Part shown: positions 15,401 to 23,658 of the stretch, piece by piece
How positions within the stretch are numbered: position 1 is the stretch's first letter
How the letters are laid out: each line of letters starts with the position of its first letter
DNA from: Mycolicibacterium sp. lyk4-40-TYG-92
Lineage (GTDB): Bacteria > Actinomycetota > Actinomycetes > Mycobacteriales > Mycobacteriaceae
NCBI RefSeq assembly: GCF_030209435.1
Contig: NZ_JARVRX010000012.1
Coordinates: 42,492 to 106,491, forward strand
Length of the DNA stretch: 64,000 nt
Direction: 5' to 3'
Position numbers and translations under genes: made by a program
Notes under the pieces: model-generated
Told to the model about the DNA's origin: nothing
What the model saw: only the letters and a program-made list of their open reading frames with translations
Database searches by the model: none

Positions 15401-16833
15401 TCGTCGCGCTGTCGGTGGTGCAGGCCGCGCGCCGCCGCGGTCTGGCGGTGCGCGCGCGAATGATGCTGGATTGCAGCAGCATTCGCGAACTGGCCGAGGA
15501 ACTGGACGCGGAGAACGAGTTGGCCGCCACAGCGGTCGAGGAGTCCGGCCCGGTGCCGGTGCTGCCGAACGTGCATTGGCTGTATCAGTACGGCGACGGT
15601 CGCCGGCTGGCCCAGACCCAGGCACTGCGGCTGCCGGATGCCATCACCGCTGAGCAACTGACCACGTTGCTGCACCACGTCATTGCCGCGCACCCCGCCC
15701 TGTGCAGCCGGCTGGACCGGACGACCATGACTCTGGTCGACCATCCGGTGGACAACGTCCTTTCCGAGGTCACCGTCGACGGCGACCTCGTCGCCGCGGT
15801 GGCCGAGCAGACCGATCTCGCGGTCGAGCGGTTGGACCCGGAGCAGGGGCGCCTGCTGCAGGCAGTGCTGCTGCATTCGCAAGACGGTGCCGGACAGTCG
15901 AGCGAAAAAGTGCTGGTGCTCAGTGCCCACGTGTTGGCAGTTGACCCGGCATCCTGGCGAATTGTGCTCGGCGAGTTGGAAAATGGCTGGCACGCATTGA
16001 ATTCCGGTACCCAGCCCGCCGTCATCCGAGAACACACCAGCTACCGGGCCTGGTCCCGACTGGTCGCCGAACGCGCGAAGCACCTCGACACGGCGGACTT
16101 CTGGGAAGCGCAGATCGCCGGCCCGGATCCTGCGCTCGGCAACCGCCGCGTGAAGCCCGAGACCGACTGCGCCGCAGACGTGGTGATGTCCATGGCGATC
16201 ATCGATCCGGATCTGACGGCACGGCTGCTCGCGGCAAGTCAGCCGATCACCGATCTGCTGGCCGCCGCGACCGCGCGCACGATCACCCGCTGGCGACAGC
16301 GCCGCGGACAGGACACTCCGGCTCCGCTGGTGGCGCTGGAGACTCACGGCCGCGCGGACACCGTTGTCTCCGGGGACGACGTCGACAGCGGCGACACCGT
16401 CGGCCTGTTCAGCGCCATCTATCCGGTGCGGATCAGTTCCGAAGCGCCACATCAGGTCAGCGCCGAGATCGGTGCCGTCCCGGGCCATGGCATTGACTTC
16501 GGGCTGCTGCGGTATCTGCGCGCGGACACCGCGGACCGATTGTCGGCGTACCCGGAGCCGCAGGTGCTGTTGAACTACCTGGGCCGGGTACACCTCGCGG
16601 CGAGTGGTGCCGCACTCCAGCTCGACGGTGCGCTGCTGGCGGGCGCGTCACCGGTACCCGAACCGAACTACGCGGTGCACCACGAACTGACCCTGATGGC
16701 GGGGGTCATCGACCACGCCGGCACCGCTGCGCTCGGTGTCCAATGGCGCACGGTGCCAGACATTCTCAGCGCGGACGACATTGCCGAATTGCAACAGCTG
16801 TGGGAAGCACAGCTCAGGGAAGTGGTGAAATGA
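12457..16833 (+). CDS. mbtF: Mycobactin NRPS MbtF (C-A-PCP-E-like)
   Basis: This is a 1458-residue synthetase that would activate the second, terminal lysine, which ends up as the cyclic hydroxamate (cobactin) of mycobactin. Domains: condensation (LSPLQQGLY near 15, HHIVIDG near 141), adenylation (FTSGTTGKPKG near 584), carrier (LDLGLDSIVAL near 980), and a C-terminal condensation/epimerization-like domain (about 1030-1458) ending with the LLNYLGR motif typical of epimerization domains. In this last domain the HHxxxDG signature reads AHVLAVDP, so the second His and the Asp are kept but the first His and the Gly are changed. The start is the GTG overlapping the mbtE stop; an in-frame GTG 24 bp upstream lies inside mbtE. 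Confidence 0.94.
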
Positions 16834-16868
16834 CCATCAGCGAGGAGCCGGAGGCAGATCGCGCATGA
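16830..16868 (+). CDS. Putative 12-codon coupling ORF between mbtF and mbtG
   Basis: An ATG at 16830 overlaps the mbtF stop (ATGA) and opens a 12-codon frame (MTISEEPEADRA) whose TGA at 16866-16868 overlaps the mbtG start ATG at 16865 (again ATGA). The tiny frame exactly fills the 31-bp gap. GAGGAG and GGAG inside it can serve as the mbtG ribosome site. Whether the peptide itself has a role is unknown; translational coupling is the simplest inference. Confidence 0.4.
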   Translation: MTISEEPEADRA

Positions 16869-18157
16869 CTGAGACCCGAAACACCTTGGCCGTCATCGGC
16901 GCCGGGGCCAAAGCGGTCGCCGTGGCTGCCAAGGCCGCCGAACTGCGCGCCATGGGCGTGGACGCGCCCGATGTCATCGCGGTGGAACGCCTCGGCGTCG
17001 GCGCCAACTGGCAGGCCGCCGGCGGCTGGACCGACGGCAGGCACCGGCTGGGCACCGGACCCGAGAAGGACGTGGGTTTCCCGTACCGGTCCGCACTCGT
17101 GCCGCGCCGAAACGTCGAACTCGACGAACGGATGATGCGGCACAGCTGGCAGTCGTATCTGATCTCGACGGGACAGTTCGCCGAGTGGATCGACCGCGGC
17201 CGGCCCGCACCCACCCACCGGCGCTGGAGCCAGTACCTCGCCTGGGTGGCGGAAAGTGTTGCCATGCAGGTGGTCACGGGTGAAGTCACCCAGCTGTCGG
17301 TGGATGGCGACCAGTGGGTGCTGCACTGCCGCGATCAGCAGGTGCGCGCCGACGGCGTGATGATCACCGGGCCGGGGCAGGCCGAGCGGTCGATCCTGCC
17401 GGGGCATCCGCGGGTGCTGTCGATCGCCCAGTTCTGGCATCGCGTCGCGCAGGACGAGCGCATCAACGCCGAGCGGGTCGCCGTCATCGGCGGTGGCGAA
17501 ACCGCCGCAACGATGCTCGATGAGCTGTTCTCGCACCGGGTTTCGACCATCACGGTGATCTCCCCGGGGGTGACCCTGTTCACCCGCGGCGAGGGCTACT
17601 TCGAGAACACCCTGTTCTCCGACCCGACGGGCTGGGCCGGGCTCAGCATCACCGAGCGCCGAGATGCCATGGCCCGCACCGACCGCGGCGTATTCTCCGC
17701 CCGCGTTCAGGACTCGCTCCTGGCCGACGACCGCATCCGGCACCTGCGCGGCCGCGTCGCCCATGCCGTGCCCCGCGAAGACCGAATCCGGTTGACGCTG
17801 CAGACCGAACGTGACTCCGGCTGCCTGGAGACCGTGCACGGCTTCGATCTGGTGATCGACGGTTCCGGAGCCGATTCCATGTGGTTCGCGCCGTTGCTGA
17901 GCCAGGACGCGTTGGACGTGTTGGAACTCGGTATCGGTGCGCCGCTGTCGGCCGACTCGCTGCAGCAGGCCATCGGCTACGACCTCGCGGTCAGCGGCGT
18001 CACGCCGAAGTTGTTCCTGCCCAGCCTGTCCTGGCTCACCCAGGGCCCAGGATTCCCCAACCTCAGCTGCCTCGGTCTGCTCAGCGACCGCGTGCTGGGT
18101 GCCGAATATGCCACACCATCCGCAAGGAGAAGCCATGAGCAGCAATCCGTTCGATGA
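16865..18157 (+). CDS. mbtG: Lysine N6-hydroxylase MbtG
   Basis: This 430-residue FAD- and NADPH-dependent N-monooxygenase matches the usual MbtG length (about 431). It shows an N-terminal FAD dinucleotide motif (VIGAGAKAV, residues 10-18) and an internal NADP-binding motif (VIGGGETAATM, near 208). It hydroxylates the epsilon-amino group of lysine (free or acylated) to form the hydroxamate iron ligands of mycobactin, in the cytosol. The start ATG is in phase with the 12-codon frame overlap described above. The 3' end overlaps mbtH by 23 bp, so MbtG and MbtH are probably translated from one message. Confidence 0.94.
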   Translation: MTETRNTLAVIGAGAKAVAVAAKAAELRAMGVDAPDVIAVERLGVGANWQAAGGWTDGRHRLGTGPEKDVGFPYRSALVPRRNVELDERMMRHSWQSYLISTGQFAEWIDRGRPAPTHRRWSQYLAWVAESVAMQVVTGEVTQLSVDGDQWVLHCRDQQVRADGVMITGPGQAERSILPGHPRVLSIAQFWHRVAQDERINAERVAVIGGGETAATMLDELFSHRVSTITVISPGVTLFTRGEGYFENTLFSDPTGWAGLSITERRDAMARTDRGVFSARVQDSLLADDRIRHLRGRVAHAVPREDRIRLTLQTERDSGCLETVHGFDLVIDGSGADSMWFAPLLSQDALDVLELGIGAPLSADSLQQAIGYDLAVSGVTPKLFLPSLSWLTQGPGFPNLSCLGLLSDRVLGAEYATPSARRSHEQQSVR

Positions 18158-18347
18158 CGAGAACGGTGCGTTCTACGTCCTGATCAACGACGAGGAGCAG
18201 CACAGCCTGTGGCCCGTGTTCGCCGACGTGCCCGCCGGCTGGCGGGTCGTGTTCGGGGAGAGCACCCGCGCCGACTGTCTGGCCTACGTCGAGGAGACGT
18301 GGACCGACATCCGGCCCAAGACGCTGCGGGACTCGCTGGTCGGTTGA
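18135..18347 (+). CDS. mbtH: MbtH-like adenylation-domain helper protein
   Basis: This is a 70-residue member of the MbtH family, the founding locus of that family. The diagnostic residues are present: NDEEQHSLWP, DVPAGW, and TDIRP before the C-terminus. MbtH proteins bind NRPS adenylation domains and are needed for their solubility or activity, so the partners here are likely MbtB, MbtE and MbtF. A strong ribosome site AAGGAGA (18124-18130) precedes the ATG even though the gene starts inside mbtG, suggesting independent high translation. It is the last gene of the cluster visible here. Confidence 0.95.
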   Translation: MSSNPFDDENGAFYVLINDEEQHSLWPVFADVPAGWRVVFGESTRADCLAYVEETWTDIRPKTLRDSLVG

Positions 18348-18778
18348 GCCGCGCCCTCGAGCGTGCGGGATGACGAGGCAACGTTTCAGGGTGAACGCGG
18401 TACGGCGTCGTGGGCGGGTTGACCGTGAACTCACGGCCAGGCTTTCCGTCGAGCCTGTACCCAGGGTGTGCAAAGCCGAGTAGACGCCGCCGTGGCGTCA
18501 GGGTCAACGGCACTGCGGCCCGCGGTGCCCGTCGACCCTGAATTCACGGCGAAATGCAGCCGCCTCTGCCGTTTGTGCCCGGGGCTACGCGGCGTGACTC
18601 CGCTGTGGAGTGTCCTGGCGCCTGCTGCGCCGCTCGACCGAAACTGGGCGGCGGAATATCTGGCCGGAATCACCGTGCAGTTGCGTTCATGCAGTGCATC
18701 GGAGTTCGGCGATCCGCAGCAGGGCCACCAGTCCGAGTAGAGTCGCGAGAGCCGGCGCTGACCAGGGGGAGTGCAGCA
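18348..18778. other. Intergenic region after the mbt operon with palindromes
   Basis: About 430 bases without a convincing gene. It contains two related 14-bp near-palindromes, CCGTGAACTCACGG (18423-18436) and CCCTGAATTCACGG (18537-18550), and a long imperfect inverted repeat at 18499-18540. Open frames across it on both strands have no ribosome site and no recognisable protein. Confidence 0.6.
18499..18540. repeat. Long inverted repeat / possible terminator hairpin
   Basis: The arms CAGGGTCAACGG (18499-18510) and CCGTCGACCCTG (18529-18540) pair at 11 of 12 positions, and the inner segment CACTGCGG...CCGCGGTG pairs at 7 of 8. There is no T tract. It could end mbt transcription 150 bp after mbtH or be a member of a dispersed repeat. 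Confidence 0.5.
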
Positions 18779-19138
18779 ATGACGTATCCGGATCCTCGGT
18801 ATCCGCAGCAACAACCGCAGCCGGGGCCACATCCGCAGGGCCATCCCACCCCGCCGGGCTATCCGCCGGCCGGCTACCCGAACCCGCAACAGCCGTATAC
18901 CCAGCAGCCGTATCCGTACGCACAGCCCTACGGCTACCCGCAGCCACAGCCGGAGCCGACGAACAACGGCAACTCCCCAGGCTGGCGCGCCGCGAGCGTC
19001 GCCATGTCGACGTTGTTCCGTGGCACCTACCGGCTGGGTGGCGACGCCCGCAGCCGGGTCGTCACGGCACTGATGTGCCTGGGTATCGGGCTCGTCGCGC
19101 TGGTGATCGTCGTGCTGGCCGGCACGTACCTGCGCTAG
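18779..19138 (+). CDS. Pro/Gln/Tyr-rich single-pass membrane protein
   Basis: This 119-residue protein starts at an ATG preceded by AGGGGGA (about 18763-18769). Residues 1 to about 60 are low-complexity Pro, Gln, Tyr and Gly with repeated PQQP, PGYP and QPYP units. A charged segment follows (about 66-90), then one hydrophobic segment near the end (about 93-117). The layout suggests a cytoplasmic disordered region anchored by a C-terminal helix, common among actinobacterial envelope proteins of unknown role. I do not recognise a specific family. It sits between mbtH and a small minus-strand gene, convergent with the latter by 4 bp. Confidence 0.7.
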   Translation: MTYPDPRYPQQQPQPGPHPQGHPTPPGYPPAGYPNPQQPYTQQPYPYAQPYGYPQPQPEPTNNGNSPGWRAASVAMSTLFRGTYRLGGDARSRVVTALMCLGIGLVALVIVVLAGTYLR

Positions 19139-19142
19139 CGGT

Positions 19143-19472
19143 CTATTCGCCGACGGGTGAAAGCTGCTGCGACAGTGGCACATCCATGTCGTACACCCGG
19201 GCGTGGAGCACCACCCGGTTCCGCAGCGCGGACCGCACCGCACGGTGCAGGCCGTCTTCCAGATAGATGGTGCCATGCCAGCGCACAGCATGCGGGAACA
19301 GATCACCGTAGAACGTCGAATCCTCGGACAGCAGCCGGTCCAGGGCGAGCACCGTCGTGGTGGTGACGATCTCGTCGAGACGCAGTTGGCGCGGCGGAAT
19401 CTGCGCCCATTCGCGGTAGCTCAGCCCATGCTCCGGGTACGGCTTTCCGTCGCGCACCCCTTTGAAAATCAT
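19143..19472 (-). CDS. Conserved hypothetical protein, Rv2375-like
   Basis: This 109-residue protein lies between the mbt cluster and hrcA, the position of Rv2375 in M. tuberculosis. Its start was placed at the ATG at 19472 (MIFKGVRDGK). The visible content is a mixed alpha/beta soluble protein with conserved-looking RDGKPYPEHG, LALDRLL and a C-terminal VYDMDVP; no signal peptide or membrane segment. It reads divergently from hrcA, with about 180 bp between the starts. The function is unknown; the identity rests on position and size. Confidence 0.7.
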   Translation of the reverse strand: MIFKGVRDGKPYPEHGLSYREWAQIPPRQLRLDEIVTTTTVLALDRLLSEDSTFYGDLFPHAVRWHGTIYLEDGLHRAVRSALRNRVVLHARVYDMDVPLSQQLSPVGE

Positions 19473-19616
19473 GAGTAGATCACTCCGCAAGCACCCCGTG
19501 CGCCGAGCGGGTCCGCGGTGACAGCGTCGGCATACACCTGACCCTAGCGGGTCGACTTGAGGTTTGCCGAGGCATCCAACCACCAGATGACGTCTGTCGC
19601 CCGCCCCAATCCATCG

Positions 19617-19636
19617 TCACCGTAAAATGGCGGTGA
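19617..19636. promoter_or_regulatory. Dyad around a -10-like hexamer upstream of hrcA
   Basis: TCACCG (19617-19622) and CGGTGA (19631-19636) form a perfect 6-bp dyad enclosing TAAAATGG, whose TAAAAT fits a SigA -10 element. It lies 16 bp before the hrcA ATG. It is not the classical CIRCE sequence, so the repressor, if any, is unknown. Confidence 0.4.
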
Positions 19637-19651
19637 AACCGGAGGTGACGA

Positions 19652-20683
19652 ATGGGTAGTGCCGACGACCGTCGCTTTGAAGTGCTGCGTGCCATCGTTG
19701 CGGACTTCGTCTCCACCAAGGAGCCCATCGGCTCCAAGACGCTCGTCGAACGCCACAACCTCGGCGTTTCGAGCGCCACGGTGCGCAACGACATGGCCGT
19801 GCTGGAGGCCGAGGGCTACATCACCCAGCCCCACACCAGCTCGGGCCGGGTGCCCACGGAGAAGGGGTACCGCGAGTTCGTCGACCGGATCGACGACGTC
19901 AAACCGCTGTCGCAGAGCGAGCGCCGCGCCATCCTGAGCTTCCTCGAATCCGGCGTCGACCTCGACGACGTGCTGCGCCGCGCGGTGCGCCTCCTGGCCC
20001 AGCTGACCCGGCAGGTCGCCATCGTGCAGTACCCGACGCTGTCGCGGTCCACGGTCCGCCACCTCGAGGTCGTGGCGCTCACCCCCGCCCGGCTGTTGCT
20101 GGTGGTCATCACCGACACCGGGCGGGTTGACCAGCGCGTCGTCGAACTCGGCGATCCCATCGGTGAGCACGAACTGTCGCAGCTGCGCGAGCGGCTCGGC
20201 GCGGCACTGGAAGGCAAGCTGCTGTCGGCCGCGTCGATCGCGGTGGCCGACCTGGCATCGCAGCTGGACGGCCACGGCGGCCTGGGCGACGCGGTGGGTC
20301 GCGCGGCCACGGTCTTGGTGGAGACGCTGGTCGAGCACCAGGAGGAGCGCCTGTTGCTCGGCGGCACCGCCAACCTGACGCGCAACACGGCGGATTTCGG
20401 CGGGTCCCTGCGGTCGGTGCTGGAGGCACTGGAGGAGCAGGTCGTGGTCCTGCGGTTGCTGGCTGCCCAACAGGAGGCAGGTAAAGTCACGGTACGCATC
20501 GGCCACGAAACCGAGGCCGAGCAGATGGCTGGGACGTCCGTCGTGAGCACCGCCTACGGCAGTTTGGGCAAGGTTTACGGCGGCATGGGCGTGGTGGGCC
20601 CCACCCGGATGGACTATCCGGGCACCATCGCCAACGTTGCGGCCGTCGCCCGGTACATAGGCGAGGTACTGGGCACCCGCTAA
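19652..20683 (+). CDS. hrcA: Heat-inducible transcription repressor HrcA
   Basis: This 343-residue protein equals the usual mycobacterial HrcA length. The N-terminal winged-helix segment contains SSATVRNDMAVLE (residues 36-48) and the following TSSGRVPT motif typical of HrcA; the C-terminal GAF-like part ends with YGSLGKVYGGMGVVGPTRMDY. HrcA represses groEL-type chaperone genes by binding CIRCE operators and needs GroEL to fold. The gene is preceded by GGAGGTGA ending three bases before the ATG and is followed by dnaJ2 at a 41-bp distance, as in other mycobacteria, forming a heat-shock pair. Confidence 0.96.
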   Translation: MGSADDRRFEVLRAIVADFVSTKEPIGSKTLVERHNLGVSSATVRNDMAVLEAEGYITQPHTSSGRVPTEKGYREFVDRIDDVKPLSQSERRAILSFLESGVDLDDVLRRAVRLLAQLTRQVAIVQYPTLSRSTVRHLEVVALTPARLLLVVITDTGRVDQRVVELGDPIGEHELSQLRERLGAALEGKLLSAASIAVADLASQLDGHGGLGDAVGRAATVLVETLVEHQEERLLLGGTANLTRNTADFGGSLRSVLEALEEQVVVLRLLAAQQEAGKVTVRIGHETEAEQMAGTSVVSTAYGSLGKVYGGMGVVGPTRMDYPGTIANVAAVARYIGEVLGTR

Positions 20684-20724
20684 GGGTGTCCAGCAGTTCG
20701 AGAGATTAGGCAAGGTTCTTAGGC

Positions 20725-21876
20725 GTGGCACGCGATTACTACGGCCTGCTCGGCGTGAGCAAGGGCGCCAGCGACTCGGAGATCAAGAAGGCCTACCGCA
20801 GGCTGGCCCGGGAGCTGCACCCCGACGTCAATCCCGACGAAGGCGCACAGCAGCGGTTCGCTGAGATCAGCACCGCCTACGAGGTCCTCAGCGACCCGGA
20901 GAAGCGCCGCATCGTCGACCTCGGCGGTGATCCCATGGAGAGCGGCGGAGGCGGCGGCGGTGCCGGGGGATTCGCCGGTTTTGGCGGCCTCGGCGACGTG
21001 TTCGAGGCCTTCTTCGGCGGCGGCGCGTCCTCGCGCGGTCCGATCGGCCGGGTGCGTCCGGGCTCGGACTCGCTGCTGCGCCTGCGGCTGAACCTCGAGG
21101 AGTGTGCGACGGGCGTCACCAAGCAGGTCACCGTCGACACCGCGGTGCTGTGCGACGTGTGCCAGGGCAAGGGCACGCACGGCAATTCCCAGCCCGCCCG
21201 CTGTGATACCTGCCACGGTCAGGGCGAGGTGCAGACGGTCCAGCGCTCGCTGCTCGGCAACGTCATGACGTCGCGTCCCTGCCCCGTCTGTGGCGGCGTC
21301 GGCGAGGTCATTCCCGACCCCTGTCACCGCTGCGGCGGCGACGGCCGGGTGCGCGCGCGGCGCGATGTGAGCGTGAAGATTCCGGCCGGGGTCGGTGAGG
21401 GCATGCGGGTGCGCCTGGCGGCCCAGGGCGAGGTCGGCCCGGGCGGTGGACCCGCCGGCGACCTGTACGTCGAGGTGCACGAGCAGCCGCACGAGCTGTT
21501 CCTGCGCGATGGCGACGACCTGCACTGCACCGTCTCGGTGCCGATGGTCGACGCCGCGCTGGGCACCACGGTCACCGTCGACGCCATTCTCGACGGGCCC
21601 ACCGAGATCACCATCGCGCCGGGTACCCAGCCTGGTTCGATCACCACCCTGCGCGGCCACGGCATGCCGCACCTGCGGTCCGGGGTGCGCGGCAACCTGC
21701 ACGCGCACATCGACGTGGTGGTGCCGTCGCGCCTCGACAACCGCGACCTGGAGCTGCTGCGCAAGTTCAAGGAGCAGCGGTCGCGGGACGTCACCGAGGT
21801 GCGGTCGACGCAGGCCGTGGCCGGCGGCGGAGGCGGCCTGTTCAGCCGCCTGCGCGAAACCTTCAGCGGCCGTTAG
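20725..21876 (+). CDS. dnaJ2: Chaperone protein DnaJ2
   Basis: This is a 383-residue type I J-protein. The N-terminal J domain includes the HPD motif (LHPDVNPDE, residues about 32-40), followed by a Gly-rich linker (about 73-95), a zinc region with four CxxCxGxG repeats (CDVCQGKG, CDTCHGQG, CPVCGGVG, CHRCGGDG) and the C-terminal substrate-binding domain. It stimulates DnaK ATPase and delivers unfolded clients. The GTG start at 20725 was chosen because it gives the canonical ARDYYGLLGV opening. It is downstream of hrcA and 15 bp before rsmE, likely one operon. Confidence 0.96.
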   Translation: MARDYYGLLGVSKGASDSEIKKAYRRLARELHPDVNPDEGAQQRFAEISTAYEVLSDPEKRRIVDLGGDPMESGGGGGGAGGFAGFGGLGDVFEAFFGGGASSRGPIGRVRPGSDSLLRLRLNLEECATGVTKQVTVDTAVLCDVCQGKGTHGNSQPARCDTCHGQGEVQTVQRSLLGNVMTSRPCPVCGGVGEVIPDPCHRCGGDGRVRARRDVSVKIPAGVGEGMRVRLAAQGEVGPGGGPAGDLYVEVHEQPHELFLRDGDDLHCTVSVPMVDAALGTTVTVDAILDGPTEITIAPGTQPGSITTLRGHGMPHLRSGVRGNLHAHIDVVVPSRLDNRDLELLRKFKEQRSRDVTEVRSTQAVAGGGGGLFSRLRETFSGR

Positions 21877-21891
21877 CCTTCGGGGCTGCTG

Positions 21892-22659
21892 GTGAGCCGG
21901 GCGTTGTTCTACGTCGACGCGGTACCGGAGGTCGGCGGGCTCGCCGTCGTCGACGGTGACGAGGGCTTCCACGCGGCGACGGTGCGACGCATTCGTCCGG
22001 GTGAGGAACTCGACCTGTCCGACGGGGCAGGGACGTTGGCGCACTGCGTGATCGAGGAGGCCGTGAAAGGCCGGTTGACGGCGCGGGTGTTGTCGGTCAC
22101 AGCCGTCGCGGCTGCGGTGCCGACAGTGACGGTGGTGCAGGCCCTGCCCAAGTCCGAACGCTCCGAACTGGCCATCGAATTGGCGACCGAGGCCGGCGCC
22201 GACGCCTTCGTGGCATGGCAGTCCGAGCGCTGTGTCGCGCGCTGGGACGGTACGGCCAAGGTGGAGAAGGGCTTACGACGCTGGAGTGCCGTGGCCCGGT
22301 CGGCGGCGCGGCAGTCCCGCCGCCCCTACGTGCCGTCGGTCAGTGGCCCGGTGTCGACCAATGAGCTGATTGCGTCCATTGGTACCGGCAGGGGCGAGCG
22401 GAGCGACGGGAAGGGCCTCGTCACGTTGGTCCTGCATGAATCTGCGGAAGTGTCACTGCGCGAAGTGATTTCGCCGGCCACCGAGGCCGTGACGCTGATC
22501 GTGGGGCCCGAAGGCGGCATCACCGACGGCGAGGTGGCGGCACTGGTTGCCGCCGGCGCCATCGCTGTCAGGCTGGGGCCGTCGGTGCTGCGGACGTCGA
22601 CCGCGGCCGCCGTCGCACTGGGCGCCCTGGGCGTGCTGACGCCGCGCTGGCAGGTCTAG
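21892..22659 (+). CDS. rsmE: 16S rRNA (uracil(1498)-N(3))-methyltransferase RsmE
   Basis: This is a 255-residue SPOUT-class methyltransferase matching the position of Rv2372c next to dnaJ2. An N-terminal PUA-like segment (about 1-70) is followed by the SPOUT domain, with VTVVQALPKSER, then the SAM-binding knot motif IVGPEGGITDGE and LGPSVLRTSTAAAVALG near the end, all typical of RsmE. It methylates U1498 of 16S rRNA in the assembled 30S subunit. The GTG start gives a protein of normal length. The next gene downstream is on the opposite strand, with an 80-bp gap. Confidence 0.93.
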   Translation: MSRALFYVDAVPEVGGLAVVDGDEGFHAATVRRIRPGEELDLSDGAGTLAHCVIEEAVKGRLTARVLSVTAVAAAVPTVTVVQALPKSERSELAIELATEAGADAFVAWQSERCVARWDGTAKVEKGLRRWSAVARSAARQSRRPYVPSVSGPVSTNELIASIGTGRGERSDGKGLVTLVLHESAEVSLREVISPATEAVTLIVGPEGGITDGEVAALVAAGAIAVRLGPSVLRTSTAAAVALGALGVLTPRWQV

Positions 22660-22738
22660 GAACTAGCCGCGGCCGCCGGCGGTGGGGCAGCCGAACAGCC
22701 AAGTCGCCCAGGCATGTTCGGGCAGGCCCGCGCGTCGG

Positions 22739-23320
22739 CTATCGGTGCTCACCGCGGAGGTATGCCGCCTCCGCCTCGGCGACGGCGTCGTCGGCCTGCC
22801 GCGGTGTCGGCAGGTCGGGTGCGTTCATCTCGATGATGGCCTCGACCCGTTCGTCGTCCAGTCCTTCGGCCGCGAGGACGCCTTCGATGAGCGCCCGTTG
22901 CACCGCGCGGCCCTTCATGTTCGCGAGCTTCGCGGTCGCCAGGATGCTGCGGGTGAGCTCGGACTCGGTCATCGAGGTGGCCTTGGGGGCCAGCTTGATG
23001 CGCTGGATCGAGCCGGCGATGGACGCCTCGGCAGTGACGTTTCCGGCCGGATCGGACACCGCGAACACCACCACCCGCGGCGCGTCGTCGTCCTGCGTCT
23101 CGCCGTCGTCGGACGCGGTGTCGGCTGCCGGCGTGATCGCCTCCGCGTAGGAGCCCGCCGTATCGGCGTCCGGAGCGTCGGCATCCGACGTCACCAGCAG
23201 ATCGAGATCCGAGTCGTCCGGGTCGGCGTCAGCGTCGCTGTCCGTGGCGAAATAGTCGAGCCCGCCTTCGGATTCGGCGAGATGCTCGTCTTCGTGGTCG
23301 TCCCAGGAATGGTCTGACAT
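22739..23320 (-). CDS. EspD/EspH-like ESX secretion-associated protein
   Basis: This 193-residue acidic protein has an Asp/Glu/Ser-rich N-terminus (1 to about 80) followed by a conserved-looking domain: VVFAVSDPAGNVTAEASIAG, IQRIKL, ATSMTESEL, and a final LPTPRQADDAVAEAEAAY. This resembles what I recall of M. tuberculosis EspD (Rv3614c) and EspH (Rv3867), which share VTNPxxxVSVS, DGRI.HVEL and LP(S/T)PEEAAAAEAE. EspD stabilises EspA and EspC before ESX-1 secretion; EspH acts likewise for EspE and EspF. It is the last gene of a three-gene operon, 3 bp after the EspC-like gene. The assignment is by motif and order, not by search. Confidence 0.72.
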   Translation of the reverse strand: MSDHSWDDHEDEHLAESEGGLDYFATDSDADADPDDSDLDLLVTSDADAPDADTAGSYAEAITPAADTASDDGETQDDDAPRVVVFAVSDPAGNVTAEASIAGSIQRIKLAPKATSMTESELTRSILATAKLANMKGRAVQRALIEGVLAAEGLDDERVEAIIEMNAPDLPTPRQADDAVAEAEAAYLRGEHR

Positions 23321-23323
23321 CGA

Positions 23324-23638
23324 TCAGATCTGCATCTGCTTGCCGAGGTTGGAGCCTTCCTGCGCATCCGTCTGGTCGTATTGCGACGCGGCCTTGGTCA
23401 GGTTGTCGGCGAGGTTGCGCGACTTGTTCATCATTTGTTCGCAGGCAGCCTTGCGCGCGTTGTTCGCGGCACTCAGCGCCGACTGCGTCGACAGGCACAG
23501 CGGCCCGTGGGTCGCGAGCACCTTGACCTCGACGTAGGACGTCGTGTTGCCGGCAGCGCTGAAGGTGGCGGCGGCATCGTCCTGTTTTGTCGAGAGCGTT
23601 TGCAACTCCGAGGTCTCGACGGTGAGCTTGCTGCCCAT
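23324..23638 (-). CDS. EspC/EspF-like ESX secretion substrate
   Basis: This 104-residue helical protein lacks a signal peptide. It has the size of EspC (103) and EspF, and carries a C-terminal YDQTD sequence matching the type VII export motif YxxxD/E just after the helical region. It starts MGSKLTVETSELQTL, like other EspC-family proteins, and begins with a strong AAAGGAG ribosome site 6 bp before the ATG. It is probably exported with the upstream EspA-like partner through an ESX-1-like apparatus. No ESX core genes (eccB-E, mycP) lie in this window, so export would depend on a distant locus. Confidence 0.78.
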   Translation of the reverse strand: MGSKLTVETSELQTLSTKQDDAAATFSAAGNTTSYVEVKVLATHGPLCLSTQSALSAANNARKAACEQMMNKSRNLADNLTKAASQYDQTDAQEGSNLGKQMQI

Positions 23639-23658
23639 GTGTTGCTCCTTTCGGAAAG

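Noticed and set aside
13681..16593. A 970-codon open frame on the minus strand opposite mbtF
   Set aside because: Same antisense artefact; the plus strand codes for conserved A, PCP and E-like domains.
18468..18740. A 90-codon plus-strand frame in the post-mbtH intergenic region
   Set aside because: It spans the palindromic repeats, lacks a ribosome site and resembles no protein.
20706..20723. TTAGGCAAGGTTCTTAGG upstream of dnaJ2 as an IdeR box
   Set aside because: Only the left half fits the 19-bp IdeR consensus; the right half fails at most positions, and a chaperone gene is not an expected target.
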